From a bacterium (lineage in GTDB: Bacteria; Vulcanimicrobiota; Vulcanimicrobiia; Vulcanimicrobiales; Vulcanimicrobiaceae), in assembly GCA_021778415.1 (NCBI GenBank), contig JAJYCL010000003.1, positions 1 through 64,000 of the forward strand: DNA of 64,000 bases. Direction: 5' to 3'. This document shows positions 34,849 to 45,314 of this stretch, piece by piece; the first letter of the stretch is position 1, and every line of letters starts with the position of its first letter. Both the position numbers and the translations under genes were made by a program. Below the pieces are notes generated by a model. It did not search any database, was not told where the DNA came from, and saw only the letters and a program-made list of their open reading frames with translations.

Positions 34849-35268
34849 TTACTGCGCGTCCCCGTCGTTATCGTTTTTCTTCGTCTTCTTCATCATCATG
34901 CCGCCCGCAGCGTGATATCCGGCTGCTTTTGCAGCGGACGCGCACATGAATTTCCCATGCTTGGTTTTGCCATACATCGCATCGCCAGCCAAGTGGTAGA
35001 CCTTGGTCTTCGTATTTGCCCAGACAGGCTTTGTTGCTCCGCAATGCATGTTTGCGGGGGCCATCATTCCGGCAGCGTTGCTCATCGAGCCCGTCGATCC
35101 CGGGGTCCCGCCCGCTTCTGGAGTGGTTGGGGCGGCACTAGCAGTACTGGCAGCAGTAGCAGTCGCCGTAGCACCGGTCGATGTCGAGGCCGCATTTTTC
35201 GCAGCGCCGCAACCCGTGACCAACACGGCCAATGCAACAAGTGCGGTGAGTTTCGAAAGTGATTTCAT
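34849..35268 (-). CDS. Lipoprotein with sunset-type YHxxGD...YG domain
   Basis: 139 residues: lipoprotein signal ([16 protein letters not shown]), a Thr/Ala/Ser-rich linker of about 55 residues, then a compact domain with [20 protein letters not shown] and [19 protein letters not shown]. This pattern matches small 'sunset'-like domains found on secreted proteins; function unknown. It ends in a Met/Lys-rich tail. ATG 35268 has GGGAGG 10 bp upstream; a longer in-frame ORF lies antisense to nothing and lacks a signal. It follows the hutF-like gene by 28 bp. Confidence 0.7.
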   Translation of the reverse strand: MKSLSKLTALVALAVLVTGCGAAKNAASTSTGATATATAASTASAAPTTPEAGGTPGSTGSMSNAAGMMAPANMHCGATKPVWANTKTKVYHLAGDAMYGKTKHGKFMCASAAKAAGYHAAGGMMMKKTKKNDNDGDAQ

Positions 35269-35296
35269 CGTCGTTCTTCCTCCCAAGCGAGAGTCG

Positions 35297-36586
35297 TTAG
35301 CAAATGAGGCGCCTGGCGATAGCAGCAGTAGCTTGTCGCGCGCGGACCTCGAGATCGCTGGCTTCGCCGATAAAAACGCGCCTCCCGCCCACAAACGCTG
35401 CTTGAACCCATGATGATTCTGCGCGGTAAACCAAGCCATTCAGCGGCTTATTCCAAGGATCGATCCCCTGGGCATCCATGACGAGGAAATCGGCGAAATT
35501 GCCAACGGCAAAATCGCCGGCAGCAATACCAAGCGCCCGTGCCCCTTGTGCAGTCCCGAGATCAAATGCGACACGAGCCCCGAGTGCCGCGCCATCGCGT
35601 CGATCGACTTTTTGCAAATACGATGCCGCCCGAATCTCGTCGATGAGCGACGGCTTCACATCTGCGTCCGTTCCCAATCCCATCGTCACGCCCAACGCTT
35701 GCAAACCGATGACATCGCAGACACCATCGCCTAAATACATGTTCGTCACGGGATTGTGAACAACGGCGGACCGGCGTTCGGCCAGCAAGCGCTTCTCTTC
35801 TTCGCTGATAAAAATTGCGTGCACCGCAACCGTCCGCTCATTGAGCGCATCGAGACGGTCCAAAAGCATCACCGGTGTCGCGCCGTGGGCCGCCAGGGTC
35901 TGCTCGCCTTCGTACGCGGCCTCGGCAACGTGAATGTGCATTTTACATCCATACTCGGCTGCGTATTGTGAGGCGATGCGAATCATTTCGGGGGAGGCGG
36001 CATGGAGCGAATGCGGCGCAATGCAGACATTTGCTTCCGGGAATCGCACACGGAGATCATCGGTTCGCGCGATCGCATCGTCGATGGACTCGCGGAATGC
36101 ATTGGGAGCATAGTCGGCGTCCATCCAGGTTCGTGCAAAAACCAAACGGATTCCGGTTGCAGCCGCAGCGGCAATCGCGGCCTCCGCGTGCGCGTTCCCT
36201 GAACCATTGAGATAAAAGAACTCCGTCACGGTTGTGATGCCGGCCGCGAGCATTTCACAAAACGCGCTCACAAAAACGGCATAAATATCGTCTGGAGTAA
36301 GGTGCGGAATGACGCGGTAGAGCGCATCGCTTCTCCAGGTTGCAAATGGAAGATCATCCGCCCAACCGCGTAAGAGAATTTGATACGCGTGGCTATGCCC
36401 ATTAATAAAACCGGGAACGAGCAAGCGCGTCGATGGAAATGATCGTTCGGCAACGCCAGGATGACGATCCCGAACAGCAACATAATCGCCAGTATCGGCT
36501 ATGCGACCACCTTCGATAACGAAGGCAAAATCGTCATACGTAGTTCCACTGACGATCGCTCGCGCTGCGCGAATCAGTTCACTCAC
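35297..36586 (-). CDS. hutF: Amidohydrolase, probable formimidoylglutamate deiminase
   Basis: About 429 residues of the metallo-dependent amidohydrolase superfamily. Metal motif NGHSHAYQ, then [47 protein letters not shown] and [10 protein letters not shown]. These resemble HutF, which turns N-formimino-glutamate into N-formylglutamate and ammonia. Sequence alone could fit other cyclic or formimino amidohydrolases; the position in a hut operon favours HutF. GTG 36586 overlaps the hutI stop by 4 bp (GTGA). HutG, the next enzyme, is not in the window. Confidence 0.75.
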   Translation of the reverse strand: MSELIRAARAIVSGTTYDDFAFVIEGGRIADTGDYVAVRDRHPGVAERSFPSTRLLVPGFINGHSHAYQILLRGWADDLPFATWRSDALYRVIPHLTPDDIYAVFVSAFCEMLAAGITTVTEFFYLNGSGNAHAEAAIAAAAATGIRLVFARTWMDADYAPNAFRESIDDAIARTDDLRVRFPEANVCIAPHSLHAASPEMIRIASQYAAEYGCKMHIHVAEAAYEGEQTLAAHGATPVMLLDRLDALNERTVAVHAIFISEEEKRLLAERRSAVVHNPVTNMYLGDGVCDVIGLQALGVTMGLGTDADVKPSLIDEIRAASYLQKVDRRDGAALGARVAFDLGTAQGARALGIAAGDFAVGNFADFLVMDAQGIDPWNKPLNGLVYRAESSWVQAAFVGGRRVFIGEASDLEVRARQATAAIARRLIC

Positions 36587-37839
36587 GCGACTAACATTCC
36601 GGCTCGGTAGACGGCCGTTGCAAGATTTCCTCCGAATTGCCATCCGAACTCATCGGGCGCTTCGATAGTAAGCACGACGAAATCGGCAGGAGCGCCGACG
36701 CGCAACACGCCTGCATCGACGCGCATCGATGCGGCAGCTGCTCTGGTGACGCCGTAAAGCGCTTCCGGTGAGCTAACGCCAAACTCGGCTCGCGCAAAAT
36801 ACGCCACCGTCTGCAAATTCATGCAAGGCGATGTACCGGGGTTAAAATCACTCGCAAAAGCAACACTGCCACCCCGATCGAGCAACGCACGTACAGGGGC
36901 GCGCTGCGAAAGACCCAGATACGCAATCGTCGCCGGGCAGGCAACCGTCACGGCCTTCGTTGCGACCACCGCTGCAATATCGGCCTCGGTGATACAATTC
37001 GCATGATCGACGGCATCAACGCCAATCTCGCACGCCATTTCGGCTGCGTGACCATAGGCCATTTCGTCGCAATGGACGCGCAAACGTAATCCATGAGCGC
37101 GTGCCGCTAACAAATACCGACGTGTCTGTTCGGCAGAAAAAAATCCCGGCTCACAAAACGCATCGGCGTAGACCGCTCCATGTGCGACCGCCGCGGGGAT
37201 CACTTGATCGATGAGATAATCGATAAAATCGATTTCGTTCCGAAATTCGGGAGGCAAGGCATGCGCTCCCAAAAAAGTCGGCAGCAATCTCGGCAACCCG
37301 GGATCGTCGCGATGCTCGTGGGCAAGATCAAGCAGTGCAAACTCACCGGGCGCATGAAGGGCATAGCCGGTTTTTGTTTCAAGCGTCGTCGTGCCGTGTT
37401 TGGCCATGAGCGCGAGGCGCGGTTGCACAATATTCGTCCAGAACGCTTCCCTATCAAGCAATGCATCCCGCGTTTGCTCGACGGTGTAGAGCATTCCAAG
37501 CGCCGGTTTTTCGCCTCGCAACCGCGAGCTGAAATCCGGCTCGCGATTCCCGGCAAAGAGCGGGTGCGCGTGCGCATCGACAAATCCCGGAACGATCGTC
37601 TCATGGATATAATCGACGACGTCAAGATCGTCGGTCATTCCCGCATAGCGTGAGAGAACCAACTGTTCGACATCCTTCTGCGGACCGACGGCAACGATAA
37701 TCCCGTCTTCAATGAGCACTGCGCCATTGCGATGCAATCCCAATGCCTCCCAGGATATTCCGCCTCCCGACTGATCCGTCGAACACGTTACGAGGTTCCC
37801 AGCTCGGACAAGGGTCGCTCGTTTCGAAACTACAGTCGC
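36583..37839 (-). CDS. hutI: Imidazolonepropionase
   Basis: About 418 residues. Motifs: [49 protein letters not shown] and [18 protein letters not shown]. It hydrolyses imidazolone propionate to formiminoglutamate, third step of histidine breakdown. The start is not certain. No ATG lies between the hutU stop and the first conserved residues; TTG 37839, overlapping hutU by 10 bp, is the most economical choice, while ATG 37920 would overlap by 91 bp. Confidence 0.93.
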   Translation of the reverse strand, partial: ATVVSKRATLVRAGNLVTCSTDQSGGGISWEALGLHRNGAVLIEDGIIVAVGPQKDVEQLVLSRYAGMTDDLDVVDYIHETIVPGFVDAHAHPLFAGNREPDFSSRLRGEKPALGMLYTVEQTRDALLDREAFWTNIVQPRLALMAKHGTTTLETKTGYALHAPGEFALLDLAHEHRDDPGLPRLLPTFLGAHALPPEFRNEIDFIDYLIDQVIPAAVAHGAVYADAFCEPGFFSAEQTRRYLLAARAHGLRLRVHCDEMAYGHAAEMACEIGVDAVDHANCITEADIAAVVATKAVTVACPATIAYLGLSQRAPVRALLDRGGSVAFASDFNPGTSPCMNLQTVAYFARAEFGVSSPEALYGVTRAAAASMRVDAGVLRVGAPADFVVLTIEAPDEFGWQFGGNLATAVYRAGMLVA

Positions 37840-39491
37840 CAATCGATGCCGCGTTCGTCTGCCGTGTCGATCGCTTCGACGTACCCCGCATCCGCGTGAC
37901 GCACGACACCCATGCCGCAATCGGTATCGAGCACAGTCGAAAGCCGCTCCTGAGCGTCATCGCTTCCATCGGCGACGACGACCATGCCCGCGTGCAAACT
38001 ATAGCCCATACCGACGCCACCACCGTGATGGAAGGAAACCCAGTGGGCTCCGGCCGCCGTATTGAGTAGCGCATTGAGAATCGGCCAATCCGCAACAGCA
38101 TCGCTGCCATCGCGCATCGCTTCCGTTTCGCGATAGGGCGACGCAACCGAACCGGTATCGAGATGATCGCGCCCGATCACAATCGGTGCGCTCAATTCAC
38201 CGCTGCGCACGAGTTCGTTAAAGCGCAGTCCGGCTTTCTTGCGATCTCCGTATCCCAACCAACAGATACGCGCGGGAAGTCCTTGGAATTCGATGCGTTC
38301 CTGCGCGAGTCGAATCCAGCGATGGAGGTGATGATCCTCCGGAAACAGGGCGAGCAATTCAGCATCGCAACGGTGAATATCCGCCGGATATCCGGAAAGC
38401 GCGACAAAACGGAACGGGCCGCTTCCTCGGCAAAAGAGTGGGCGAATATACGCCGGCACAAATCCCGGAAAATCAAACGCCCGCGCAAAACCGGCAACGC
38501 GTGCCGCCTCGCGTAAATTATTTCCATAATCGAAAACGACGGCACCGGCATCGCGAAAGGCAATCATCGCTCCGACATGGGCTGCAGCCGTTGCGTAAGC
38601 ACGTCGTTCGTATTCTTCGACATCGCTCGTGCGCAAGGCATGGGCCTCATCAAGCGTCATGCCCATCGGAACGTAGCCGTTGACCATATCGTGAGCCGAC
38701 GTTTGATCCGTAACAATATCCGGGCGAAAACCCGCATCAAACAACGTTTGGAACTCTTCTCCCGCATTGCCGACATAGCCGACGGAGAGCGCTTCGCCTT
38801 CGTATTTCGCCTTTGCAACGATGGCCAACGCTTCTTCTCGCGAATCGGCAACGCAATCGAGATACCGAATCTCTTTACGACGTTCCAGCCGGGTACGATC
38901 GACATCGACGACTAAGGCGACGCCGCCATTCATGGTAATGGCCAGCGGTTGCGCTCCACCCATCCCGCCGATACCGGCGGTTAAGGCAACGCGACAGTTG
39001 AGCGTACCGCCGTAATGTTGGCGCGCGAGCTCGGCGAAGGTCTCGTAGGTGCCTTGAACGATTCCCTGGGTTCCAATGTAGATCCATGACCCGGCCGTCA
39101 TCTGGCCGTACATCATCAACCCTTTGGCTTCTAATTCGCGAAAGTGTTCCCACGTAGCCCACTTCCCGACCAAATTGGAATTCGCCAGGATCACGCGCGG
39201 GGCGTGCGTATGGGTTTTCCAGACGGCGACCGGCTTGCCCGATTGCACGACAAGCGTCTCATCGGATTTTAAACGCTGCAAGGTGCGAACGATCGCATCG
39301 AATGCAGGCCAATCGCGCGCTGCTTTCCCGCTCCCGCCATAGACGACCAGATCATCCGGCCGTTCGGCGACATCGGGATCCAAATTATTCATCAGCATCC
39401 GGAGGGCCGCTTCTTGCGGCCACCCCAAACACGATAAGGTCGTACCCCGGGCGGCGCGCACCGGGCGTGGGCCGGAAAGTGTGGTCGTCAT
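37830..39491 (-). CDS. hutU: Urocanate hydratase
   Basis: About 553 residues, typical length. Motifs: [45 protein letters not shown] (NAD binding) and [15 protein letters not shown]; near the C-terminus, [15 protein letters not shown]. It converts urocanate to imidazolone propionate. I use ATG 39491 rather than the TTG at 39512. It lies downstream of the radical SAM gene in the same orientation. Confidence 0.96.
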   Translation of the reverse strand: MTTTLSGPRPVRAARGTTLSCLGWPQEAALRMLMNNLDPDVAERPDDLVVYGGSGKAARDWPAFDAIVRTLQRLKSDETLVVQSGKPVAVWKTHTHAPRVILANSNLVGKWATWEHFRELEAKGLMMYGQMTAGSWIYIGTQGIVQGTYETFAELARQHYGGTLNCRVALTAGIGGMGGAQPLAITMNGGVALVVDVDRTRLERRKEIRYLDCVADSREEALAIVAKAKYEGEALSVGYVGNAGEEFQTLFDAGFRPDIVTDQTSAHDMVNGYVPMGMTLDEAHALRTSDVEEYERRAYATAAAHVGAMIAFRDAGAVVFDYGNNLREAARVAGFARAFDFPGFVPAYIRPLFCRGSGPFRFVALSGYPADIHRCDAELLALFPEDHHLHRWIRLAQERIEFQGLPARICWLGYGDRKKAGLRFNELVRSGELSAPIVIGRDHLDTGSVASPYRETEAMRDGSDAVADWPILNALLNTAAGAHWVSFHHGGGVGMGYSLHAGMVVVADGSDDAQERLSTVLDTDCGMGVVRHADAGYVEAIDTADERGIDWRL

Positions 39492-39546
39492 CCGGGGAAG
39501 AGTACGCCGCAAGGCCTAGCCCTTCCCTGGCCCGGCGAGCGATGAG

Positions 39547-40611
39547 CTAGCGCGCTGCGACCAAAACCTCGCGCAGATATTCCGGAATATACGCGCACGT
39601 CGGCTCCGATTCAAACGCATCGCCTGTGACGGTAAATGCCCGCGCCCGGCTACCGCCGCAGAGCCGATTATACTCACACACGCCGCATTTTCCGGCAAAC
39701 GTCCACGGCTGACGAAGACGCTGCATGAAGGGGTGATTTTTATAGACATCGATCAGCGATTCCGATCGCACATTTCCGCAGTTCTGCTCTAAGAATCCGC
39801 TGGGGAAAATCTCGCCCTTGTGCGAGACGAAAACAAAGCCCCGGCCGTCACCAATATTTCCCAACTGCGACGGGTCGGCACCATGCTCAACGAGATAGCG
39901 ACGATAATGCGGCCCTTCGGTTGTTTTGATCGGAAGGTTCAGCGCATGAGAAATCGCGTCGAGACGCGCAAACAGCTGCTCGCATTGATCGGCATCAAGC
40001 AACATGCTCGTCGTTGCCCGGCCAACCGGAACCAAAAAGAAAACGCTCCAGAGAACGGCCTTCTCGGCCGCGACGAGTTCGGCGATGCGTTCGACATCAT
40101 CGATATTAAAGCGCGAAACGCTGGTGTTTATTTGGACCGTCATCCCGACGGATTGCGCCGCGCGAATGCCGTTCATCGTGCGCTCGAACGACCCCTGAAC
40201 GCCGCGGAACGAATCGTGCAACGACGCTTCGTGGCTATCCAAGCTTAAAGAGATGCGCTGGCATCCGGCTTTCGCCAGTTCCGCCAATGCTTCGCGACGC
40301 AAGCGGCCGGTCGCACTCGGGGAAAGCGCCGCGTGCAAGCCTTTATCGCGCGCGTACCGCACAATTTCGGCAAGATCCGGACGCATCAATGGATCACCGC
40401 CGGTAATGATGAAAATCCGCGCTCCGCTGGCCGCGATTTCATCGACGAGTCGGAATGCCTCGGTTGTGCTCAGTTCTTCCGGGTTGCGATGGGGGATGGC
40501 TTGGGCTCGGCAATGTCGACAGGCCAAAGCACAAGCTCGCGTTGCCTCCCAAATAACGATCACCGGCGCGTCATCATGCAGCGGCAGATGCTCGAGAGCG
40601 GCGTTTTTCAT
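39547..40611 (-). CDS. Radical SAM/SPASM protein
   Basis: 354 residues. The radical SAM cluster motif is CALACRHC (CxxxCxxC) near residue 28, followed by FIITGGDPLMRPDL. A C-terminal SPASM-type cysteine set (QNCGNV, GKCGVCEYNRLCGGSRARA, EPTCAY) binds an auxiliary FeS cluster. It resembles the TIGR04053/heme-modification (AhbD, NirJ-like) group, but the substrate is unknown. ATG overlaps the stop of the membrane-protein gene by one base (TGATG), so the two act as a unit placed inside the hut cluster. Confidence 0.82.
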   Translation of the reverse strand: MKNAALEHLPLHDDAPVIVIWEATRACALACRHCRAQAIPHRNPEELSTTEAFRLVDEIAASGARIFIITGGDPLMRPDLAEIVRYARDKGLHAALSPSATGRLRREALAELAKAGCQRISLSLDSHEASLHDSFRGVQGSFERTMNGIRAAQSVGMTVQINTSVSRFNIDDVERIAELVAAEKAVLWSVFFLVPVGRATTSMLLDADQCEQLFARLDAISHALNLPIKTTEGPHYRRYLVEHGADPSQLGNIGDGRGFVFVSHKGEIFPSGFLEQNCGNVRSESLIDVYKNHPFMQRLRQPWTFAGKCGVCEYNRLCGGSRARAFTVTGDAFESEPTCAYIPEYLREVLVAAR

Positions 40612-41882
40612 CAGATACTTCCCCCTGTGGTGATGCGGCGCGCGTTTTCCGCGGCCGAGAGTACGAAAACGACGGCCAGAACGACGTTCATCATCCCAAC
40701 ATCGCCGGCAATGCGATAGGCGATCGCGTAACCTGTGAATACTGCAAGCAGAGCCGAAAGAACGGTCGCCTGTGCGACGATAAAAAACAGCGTGGCGACA
40801 CGCGCATCGATCAACACCTTCGGCGACGTGGTATCGTCTGCTCCTAAGACGAGCGTCGCGATCAAACGAATGCCGACATGTGCGATGTGTGCATACGCCG
40901 TCTGCCCAATCCATCCCATAATTCCTACAACCAGCATCGCGAAGAACGCGCGCTGGCTGCCAAGAAGCGCAAGCACGCCTAAGGCCGCCGTCACAAACAA
41001 CCAGATCTGCGAAGCGGCGATAAACAATCGTGGAAACACCGCGCCCCCAACGCTTCGCAAGGCCAACACATTGTCGACACCATAGATTCCGGCACCCGCG
41101 ACGAGCACACCGACGCCAAAAATATTCGCGAGCGGCACATTCGTCGCAGCTGCCAAAAGGAGAAGCGCTAAGCCGAGCCATGCGCACATACCGACGATGA
41201 TATGAACGTGTTTCCGTGAACGCGACCGGCCAAGGAGCCGATTAAACGTCCGCGCGGAAACGCCGACAACCAGAACGGCCAGCCAGCCGACGAGCCCAAG
41301 AGCAGCATGCACGTGAACGATGCGAAGCGACGTCAACCAACCATGCGCTAACATTTGCGCGATCAGCGAGCCGACAACAACGGTGGCCAGAAGCACGACA
41401 ATCGTAATGCCGAGTGCTCGCGCGACAGCCCGCACCGAGAGTTCATCGGATTTCATCGCGTCGAGAACGGTTCGCAGCGCCGAGATGGAAAAGAACACGA
41501 CGCTCACGGTGATGGTCCATCCGCCGACCACCAGAAAGAGCGTTTGCGATTGGGCAAAACCTACGAGCAGGACCGCCACGCCGGCGAGATAGCTCCAGAG
41601 GCTCATACGTGCGAGACGTTCGTACCGAAGTTTCACGTCGGTAAACGTCGGCAGCACGTGAACGAGGAAGGCCAGCGACGTCGCAGTGAGCCAACCCAAT
41701 ACCATCGCGTGAAGCCACACGAGCATCCAGGGCGACAACGACGCATCGCCCAGCATCCCGAACGCGGCCCATGCAACCCCCTGAGCGAGCAGCCCGAACG
41801 CCAAAGGCACGGGTGGAATCCACGCCTTACCGTCGGCCAAGCGACGACGCCGCTCGAAATGAGATTCTACGACCTGCTGCAT
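40611..41882 (-). CDS. Polytopic membrane protein, NnrS / heme-copper oxidase subunit I-like
   Basis: 423 residues with about 12 membrane helices. Conserved-looking histidines lie inside helices: WLHAMVLGW, AFLVHVLPTFTD, IVHVHAALGLVGW and YAHIAHVGIRL. This arrangement is like NnrS and oxidase subunit I folds, which bind heme or copper and are linked to nitric oxide. The neighbouring radical SAM protein is of a heme-modifying type, supporting a heme-binding membrane protein. Family assignment is tentative. Confidence 0.55.
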   Translation of the reverse strand: MQQVVESHFERRRRLADGKAWIPPVPLAFGLLAQGVAWAAFGMLGDASLSPWMLVWLHAMVLGWLTATSLAFLVHVLPTFTDVKLRYERLARMSLWSYLAGVAVLLVGFAQSQTLFLVVGGWTITVSVVFFSISALRTVLDAMKSDELSVRAVARALGITIVVLLATVVVGSLIAQMLAHGWLTSLRIVHVHAALGLVGWLAVLVVGVSARTFNRLLGRSRSRKHVHIIVGMCAWLGLALLLLAAATNVPLANIFGVGVLVAGAGIYGVDNVLALRSVGGAVFPRLFIAASQIWLFVTAALGVLALLGSQRAFFAMLVVGIMGWIGQTAYAHIAHVGIRLIATLVLGADDTTSPKVLIDARVATLFFIVAQATVLSALLAVFTGYAIAYRIAGDVGMMNVVLAVVFVLSAAENARRITTGGSI

Positions 41883-41947
41883 CCCCCGTAGGGTACGGTC
41901 AAGCCGAGAAGTTCCGGCGAAGGTTGCGCAGAGTCCGAGAAGACGGA

Positions 41948-43444
41948 CTACCCGGCGATGAGCGCTTCGGGCATGCCAAGAATCTCTCGGGCGGCCTCGA
42001 TATCGGGCGCGGGGCTGCGATCCGTCGTCCAGGGCGCAATGCGCGTGCGGGCGAGATCATAGAGCCGTTGCGTCCCCGTGCCTGAACGTAACGGGCGGCG
42101 GAAATCCGTTGCGGCGAGCGCTCCAAGAAGTTCACACGCCAACGCACCTTCAACATTATCGAGCACTCGGGCGAGATTATTGGCACTCGTCATGCCCATA
42201 CTCACATGGTCTTCTTGACCTGCCGACGTCGGAATCGTATCCACCGACGAGGGCCAGCAGAGCCCCTTATTATCGTTCACCAGGGATGCCGAGGCATATT
42301 GCACGATCATCAACCCGGATTGTAAGCCGGAGCGTCCGGTGAGAAAAAGTGGAAGTCCGCGATCTTCTGCATTGAGCAACAGATAGAGGCGTCGCTCGCT
42401 CATCGATGCCAACTCCGCAATCGCGATTTTCAAGAAATCCATCACTAAAGCGATAGGTTCGCCGTGGAAGTTTCCGCCTGAAAGAAAGACGCCATCCTCG
42501 GGAAAGACCAACGGATTATCGGTAACGGAATTTGCCTCGACGAGCGTGACGCGGCGCACGTGCGCGATAGAATCGCGCACCGCACCGTGGACAACGGGAA
42601 TGCAGCGGAATGAATACGGATCTTGGACACGACCACATTCGGCGTGCGACTGGACGATCTCCGAGCCGTCCAAAAGTTCACGCAGGTGGCGCGCAACATC
42701 GGCTTGTCCGGGATGCGGTCGCAACGAATTGATGCGATCGTCAAAAACCCGCTCGCTTCCAAGAAATGCTTCGAGCGACATCGCCGCAATCACATCGGCG
42801 ATCCGAGCCAAGCGCATCGCACGCAACACCGAGAGCGAGGCGATGCCGGTCATCACTTGCGTTCCGTTGATCAGCGCGAGCCCTTCTTTTGCACCCAGCG
42901 TCACGGGGTGCAAACCGGCGCGGCGCAATGCCTCGGCACTCGTCATTCGCTCGCCGCGATAATAGGCATCACCTTCGCCGATCAACGTGAGTGACATATG
43001 CGCCAAGGGTGCGAGATCACCCGAGGCTCCGACGGAGCCCTTGGATGGAACGACCGGCGTAATATCGTTATTGAGAAGAGCGACGAGCAAATCCAAGGTT
43101 GCCGGTGCGATGCCGCTGTGCCCGGCGGCCAGCGAATTCACGCGAAGTGCTCCCGCGGCGCGGACAAAGCGACGATCCAAGGGCTCTCCGGTCCCGGCCG
43201 CATGCGAACGCACGAGATTGAGTTGCAGCATTCCGGCATCCGCCGGATCGATCTGCACATTCGCCAAACGCCCAAACCCGGTGGTCACACCATAAATCGG
43301 CGTGCCATCTGCGAAGCGATCTTCAACGAACCGTCGACAGAAGGCCACGCGTTCGCGCGCTTCCGCCGCGATTTCTACCTGCGCTCCATCGGCAATCGCT
43401 TCGATGGATTCCAAGGCGAGAGAACGGCCATCGAGCGTAATCAC
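41948..43444 (-). CDS. hutH: Histidine ammonia-lyase
   Basis: 498 residues. The MIO-forming Ala-Ser-Gly is in SVGASGDLAPLAHMSL, YGVTTGFG is near residue 50, and GNFHGEP and the C-terminal TSAGQEDHVSMG are present. It deaminates histidine to urocanate. GTG 43444 overlaps the stop of the upstream lipoprotein gene by one base (TAGTG), and the longer frame upstream is antisense-like noise inside that gene. Confidence 0.96.
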   Translation of the reverse strand: MITLDGRSLALESIEAIADGAQVEIAAEARERVAFCRRFVEDRFADGTPIYGVTTGFGRLANVQIDPADAGMLQLNLVRSHAAGTGEPLDRRFVRAAGALRVNSLAAGHSGIAPATLDLLVALLNNDITPVVPSKGSVGASGDLAPLAHMSLTLIGEGDAYYRGERMTSAEALRRAGLHPVTLGAKEGLALINGTQVMTGIASLSVLRAMRLARIADVIAAMSLEAFLGSERVFDDRINSLRPHPGQADVARHLRELLDGSEIVQSHAECGRVQDPYSFRCIPVVHGAVRDSIAHVRRVTLVEANSVTDNPLVFPEDGVFLSGGNFHGEPIALVMDFLKIAIAELASMSERRLYLLLNAEDRGLPLFLTGRSGLQSGLMIVQYASASLVNDNKGLCWPSSVDTIPTSAGQEDHVSMGMTSANNLARVLDNVEGALACELLGALAATDFRRPLRSGTGTQRLYDLARTRIAPWTTDRSPAPDIEAAREILGMPEALIAG

Positions 43445-43998
43445 TACAGGCGAGTCCAATCGGCGGATTTCGCCTTGCCCTGCGGCAGCCCGGCATTGAT
43501 GACGATCTCCTGCCGATCGGCTAACACGATTTTGCGCGGATCGCCTGAATACGGCTTGCCGTTCACCGTTATCGCTAAGCCCGTCGGAGCGACGGCGCTT
43601 GCCGCATGGGTGCGATCCAGCGGTTGCGACCAAATATCGAAAAACTCACCTAGCGTGAAGGCTTGTTTTACCGGAGATTCGATGTGGATGATTCCGTCAT
43701 TTGCATGCGTGTGCAGCCAATAGAGACAGAGACCCGTCGTGGGAATGCCGATTTGTGCCGGAACAACCAGCACTTTGCCGTGCAAAAATATCTGTAAGTG
43801 GCTATGAATGTGCTCGACGGCACCCTCTTGGCTATCGCAACGTATGCCGTCAATCGGCAGCGCACCAAAATATGGTGCTGCCGTCGGCGTTGCCGGGGCG
43901 GCCGGCGACGCATTCGCGGCTGTTGTCGTGTTCGTTTGCGATTTAGCGCATGCGCTTAGGGCCACGAGTAAAAGCGTGGCAACGATTCGGCGTGTCAT
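43444..43998 (-). CDS. Lipoprotein with HxH and LHTHANDGIIHIESP motifs, unknown function
   Basis: 184 residues. Lipobox signal (IVATLLLVALSAC), Thr/Ala-rich linker, then EHIHSHLQIFLHGK, CLYWLHTHANDGIIHIESP and FTLGEFFDIWSQPL. The histidine and acidic spacing suggests a metal-binding extracytoplasmic domain of a conserved but unnamed family. The final part has a small LADRQEIVINAG strand. It is the first gene of the hut run and is coupled to hutH (TAGTG). Confidence 0.7.
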   Translation of the reverse strand: MTRRIVATLLLVALSACAKSQTNTTTAANASPAAPATPTAAPYFGALPIDGIRCDSQEGAVEHIHSHLQIFLHGKVLVVPAQIGIPTTGLCLYWLHTHANDGIIHIESPVKQAFTLGEFFDIWSQPLDRTHAASAVAPTGLAITVNGKPYSGDPRKIVLADRQEIVINAGLPQGKAKSADWTRL

Positions 43999-44279
43999 AG
44001 CCTCCAGAGATTGTCGATAAGCGGTGGATATTCCGCCTCACGGCGTGGATAGAAGAAAACTTGTTGTGGATACCCTGCGAGTAAGAGGCTGGCAACCTTG
44101 CGAGGATAACTTCTGTCGTGCTACGCTCGTCGGACTTCGTTCCGTGCGAAGGACGGCTGGCGTACCAAGCCGTGACCGAGAGGGCGATACCTATTGTCCG
44201 CGGTCAAAGGTCGCATCGTCTGTCGGATCGCGTGTAGGGCGCGATCAGGGCGCCACGAAATCGCGGCAACGTACGATTG
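43999..44279. other. Intergenic region, no gene seen
   Basis: About 280 bp between the lipoprotein start and the WYL terminator. It must hold the promoter of the lipoprotein-hut operon. It contains local inverted repeats (for example CTTCG/CGAAG near 44136-44155, with flanking CGTC/GACG). I found no supported reading frame and no match by eye to RNase P, SRP, tmRNA or a riboswitch core. Confidence 0.5.
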
Positions 44280-44309
44280 AAACCCGCCGAGACACAACCC
44301 GGCGGGTTT
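44280..44309 (-). terminator. Intrinsic terminator after WYL gene
   Basis: AAACCCGCCG (44280-44289) and CGGCGGGTTT (44300-44309) form a 10-bp perfect stem with a 10-nt loop, 6 bp after the WYL gene stop. The stem carries three A on one side and three T on the other, so it could act in both directions. Confidence 0.75.
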
Positions 44310-44315
44310 CGTACG

Positions 44316-45314
44316 TTACGCCCCGGAGCCGTATTGTGCAAGAAGACTTTTTGCGATACTGACCAAGCGTTTGCGCGCGGCCGCCGGCCCAAGCAATTCC
44401 GCCTGCGCTCCCCAGCCGAGCACCCAACGGACGAGTTCATCGACATCGGCCACGTGATAGGCGATTTCGACGGATCCGTTCTCATCCGGGGTGATTTGTG
44501 CTTGCGCGACCGGACGCGCGGCGACGGCTGCCTTCGCCACCCGGGCCGCGAAGCGAACCCGCACGGCGGTCGTCTTTTTTGCATCGAGCACACCGCTAAT
44601 CGAATCGGCGGCAAAGGCTTCGATATCAAAGCCGGCCGGACGCACGAACGTTCCCCCCAGCGCTTCGACATCACTTGCATTATCGATCGCAAAGGTGCGC
44701 ATTGCCTTGCGCGCATGATCGAAGCCGACGCAATAGATACGCCCATTGCCGACGATAAAGCCATAGGGATCGACCGTGCGCCGGGTCGTTCGCCGTTCTT
44801 TATCGACGTAGGAAAACCGCACGGTTCGCGTGGCTCGTTCGGCAGCCGAGAGGAGCGAAAATGCGTGTTCCACCGAAGCGTCCATTTGAACGCGATCGAC
44901 GCGAAATGCGATGGGTGGCGTCGCCGATTCGAGCTTCGCGCGCGCCGTTCGCGACGCGGATTCAAGCAGGCGACGCGTGATATCGCTTACGGCATCGGCG
45001 ATCGATCCGCCCATCGATTCACCCATCGAGCGCAGCGCAACCAGACCGAATAATTCACGATGAGAAAGATCGAGACGCCGGAGACTATAGCCATCAACGA
45101 AGCGGTAGCAATTCAGCTTGCGTTCGAAATAAAAAGGAAATCCGGCCGTCTGCAACGTCGCGAGATGGCGACGCATGGTGCGGATCGCCGGCATCTTACC
45201 ATCTTCGCTTATGCGTTCCCGCAACGAATCCATCGAGTGACGCCCTTCATCGATCGCCGAGAGGAGGCGCATGAGAATGACGATTTTCGAATCGGGTTTC
45301 GGTTCGTCGCTCAT
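44316..45314 (-). CDS. HTH-WYL transcriptional regulator
   Basis: 332 residues: N-terminal winged helix (MDSLRERI...AIRTMRRHLATLQTAGFPFYFE) then a WYL domain (VRFSYVDKERRTTRRTVDPYGFIVGNGRIYCVGFDH) and a C-terminal WCX-like extension. WYL proteins bind DNA or RNA ligands and often control stress or defence genes. ATG 45314 overlaps the upstream stop by 4 bp. It is the last gene of a clpC-led operon; no defence genes are next to it. Confidence 0.88.
   Translation of the reverse strand: MSDEPKPDSKIVILMRLLSAIDEGRHSMDSLRERISEDGKMPAIRTMRRHLATLQTAGFPFYFERKLNCYRFVDGYSLRRLDLSHRELFGLVALRSMGESMGGSIADAVSDITRRLLESASRTARAKLESATPPIAFRVDRVQMDASVEHAFSLLSAAERATRTVRFSYVDKERRTTRRTVDPYGFIVGNGRIYCVGFDHARKAMRTFAIDNASDVEALGGTFVRPAGFDIEAFAADSISGVLDAKKTTAVRVRFAARVAKAAVAARPVAQAQITPDENGSVEIAYHVADVDELVRWVLGWGAQAELLGPAAARKRLVSIAKSLLAQYGSGA

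Noticed and set aside
43999-44279. SAM riboswitch, RNase P RNA or other known RNA
   Set aside because: Only an isolated GGCAACC resembles the SAM-I core; the other conserved boxes are missing, and no other core motif is seen.
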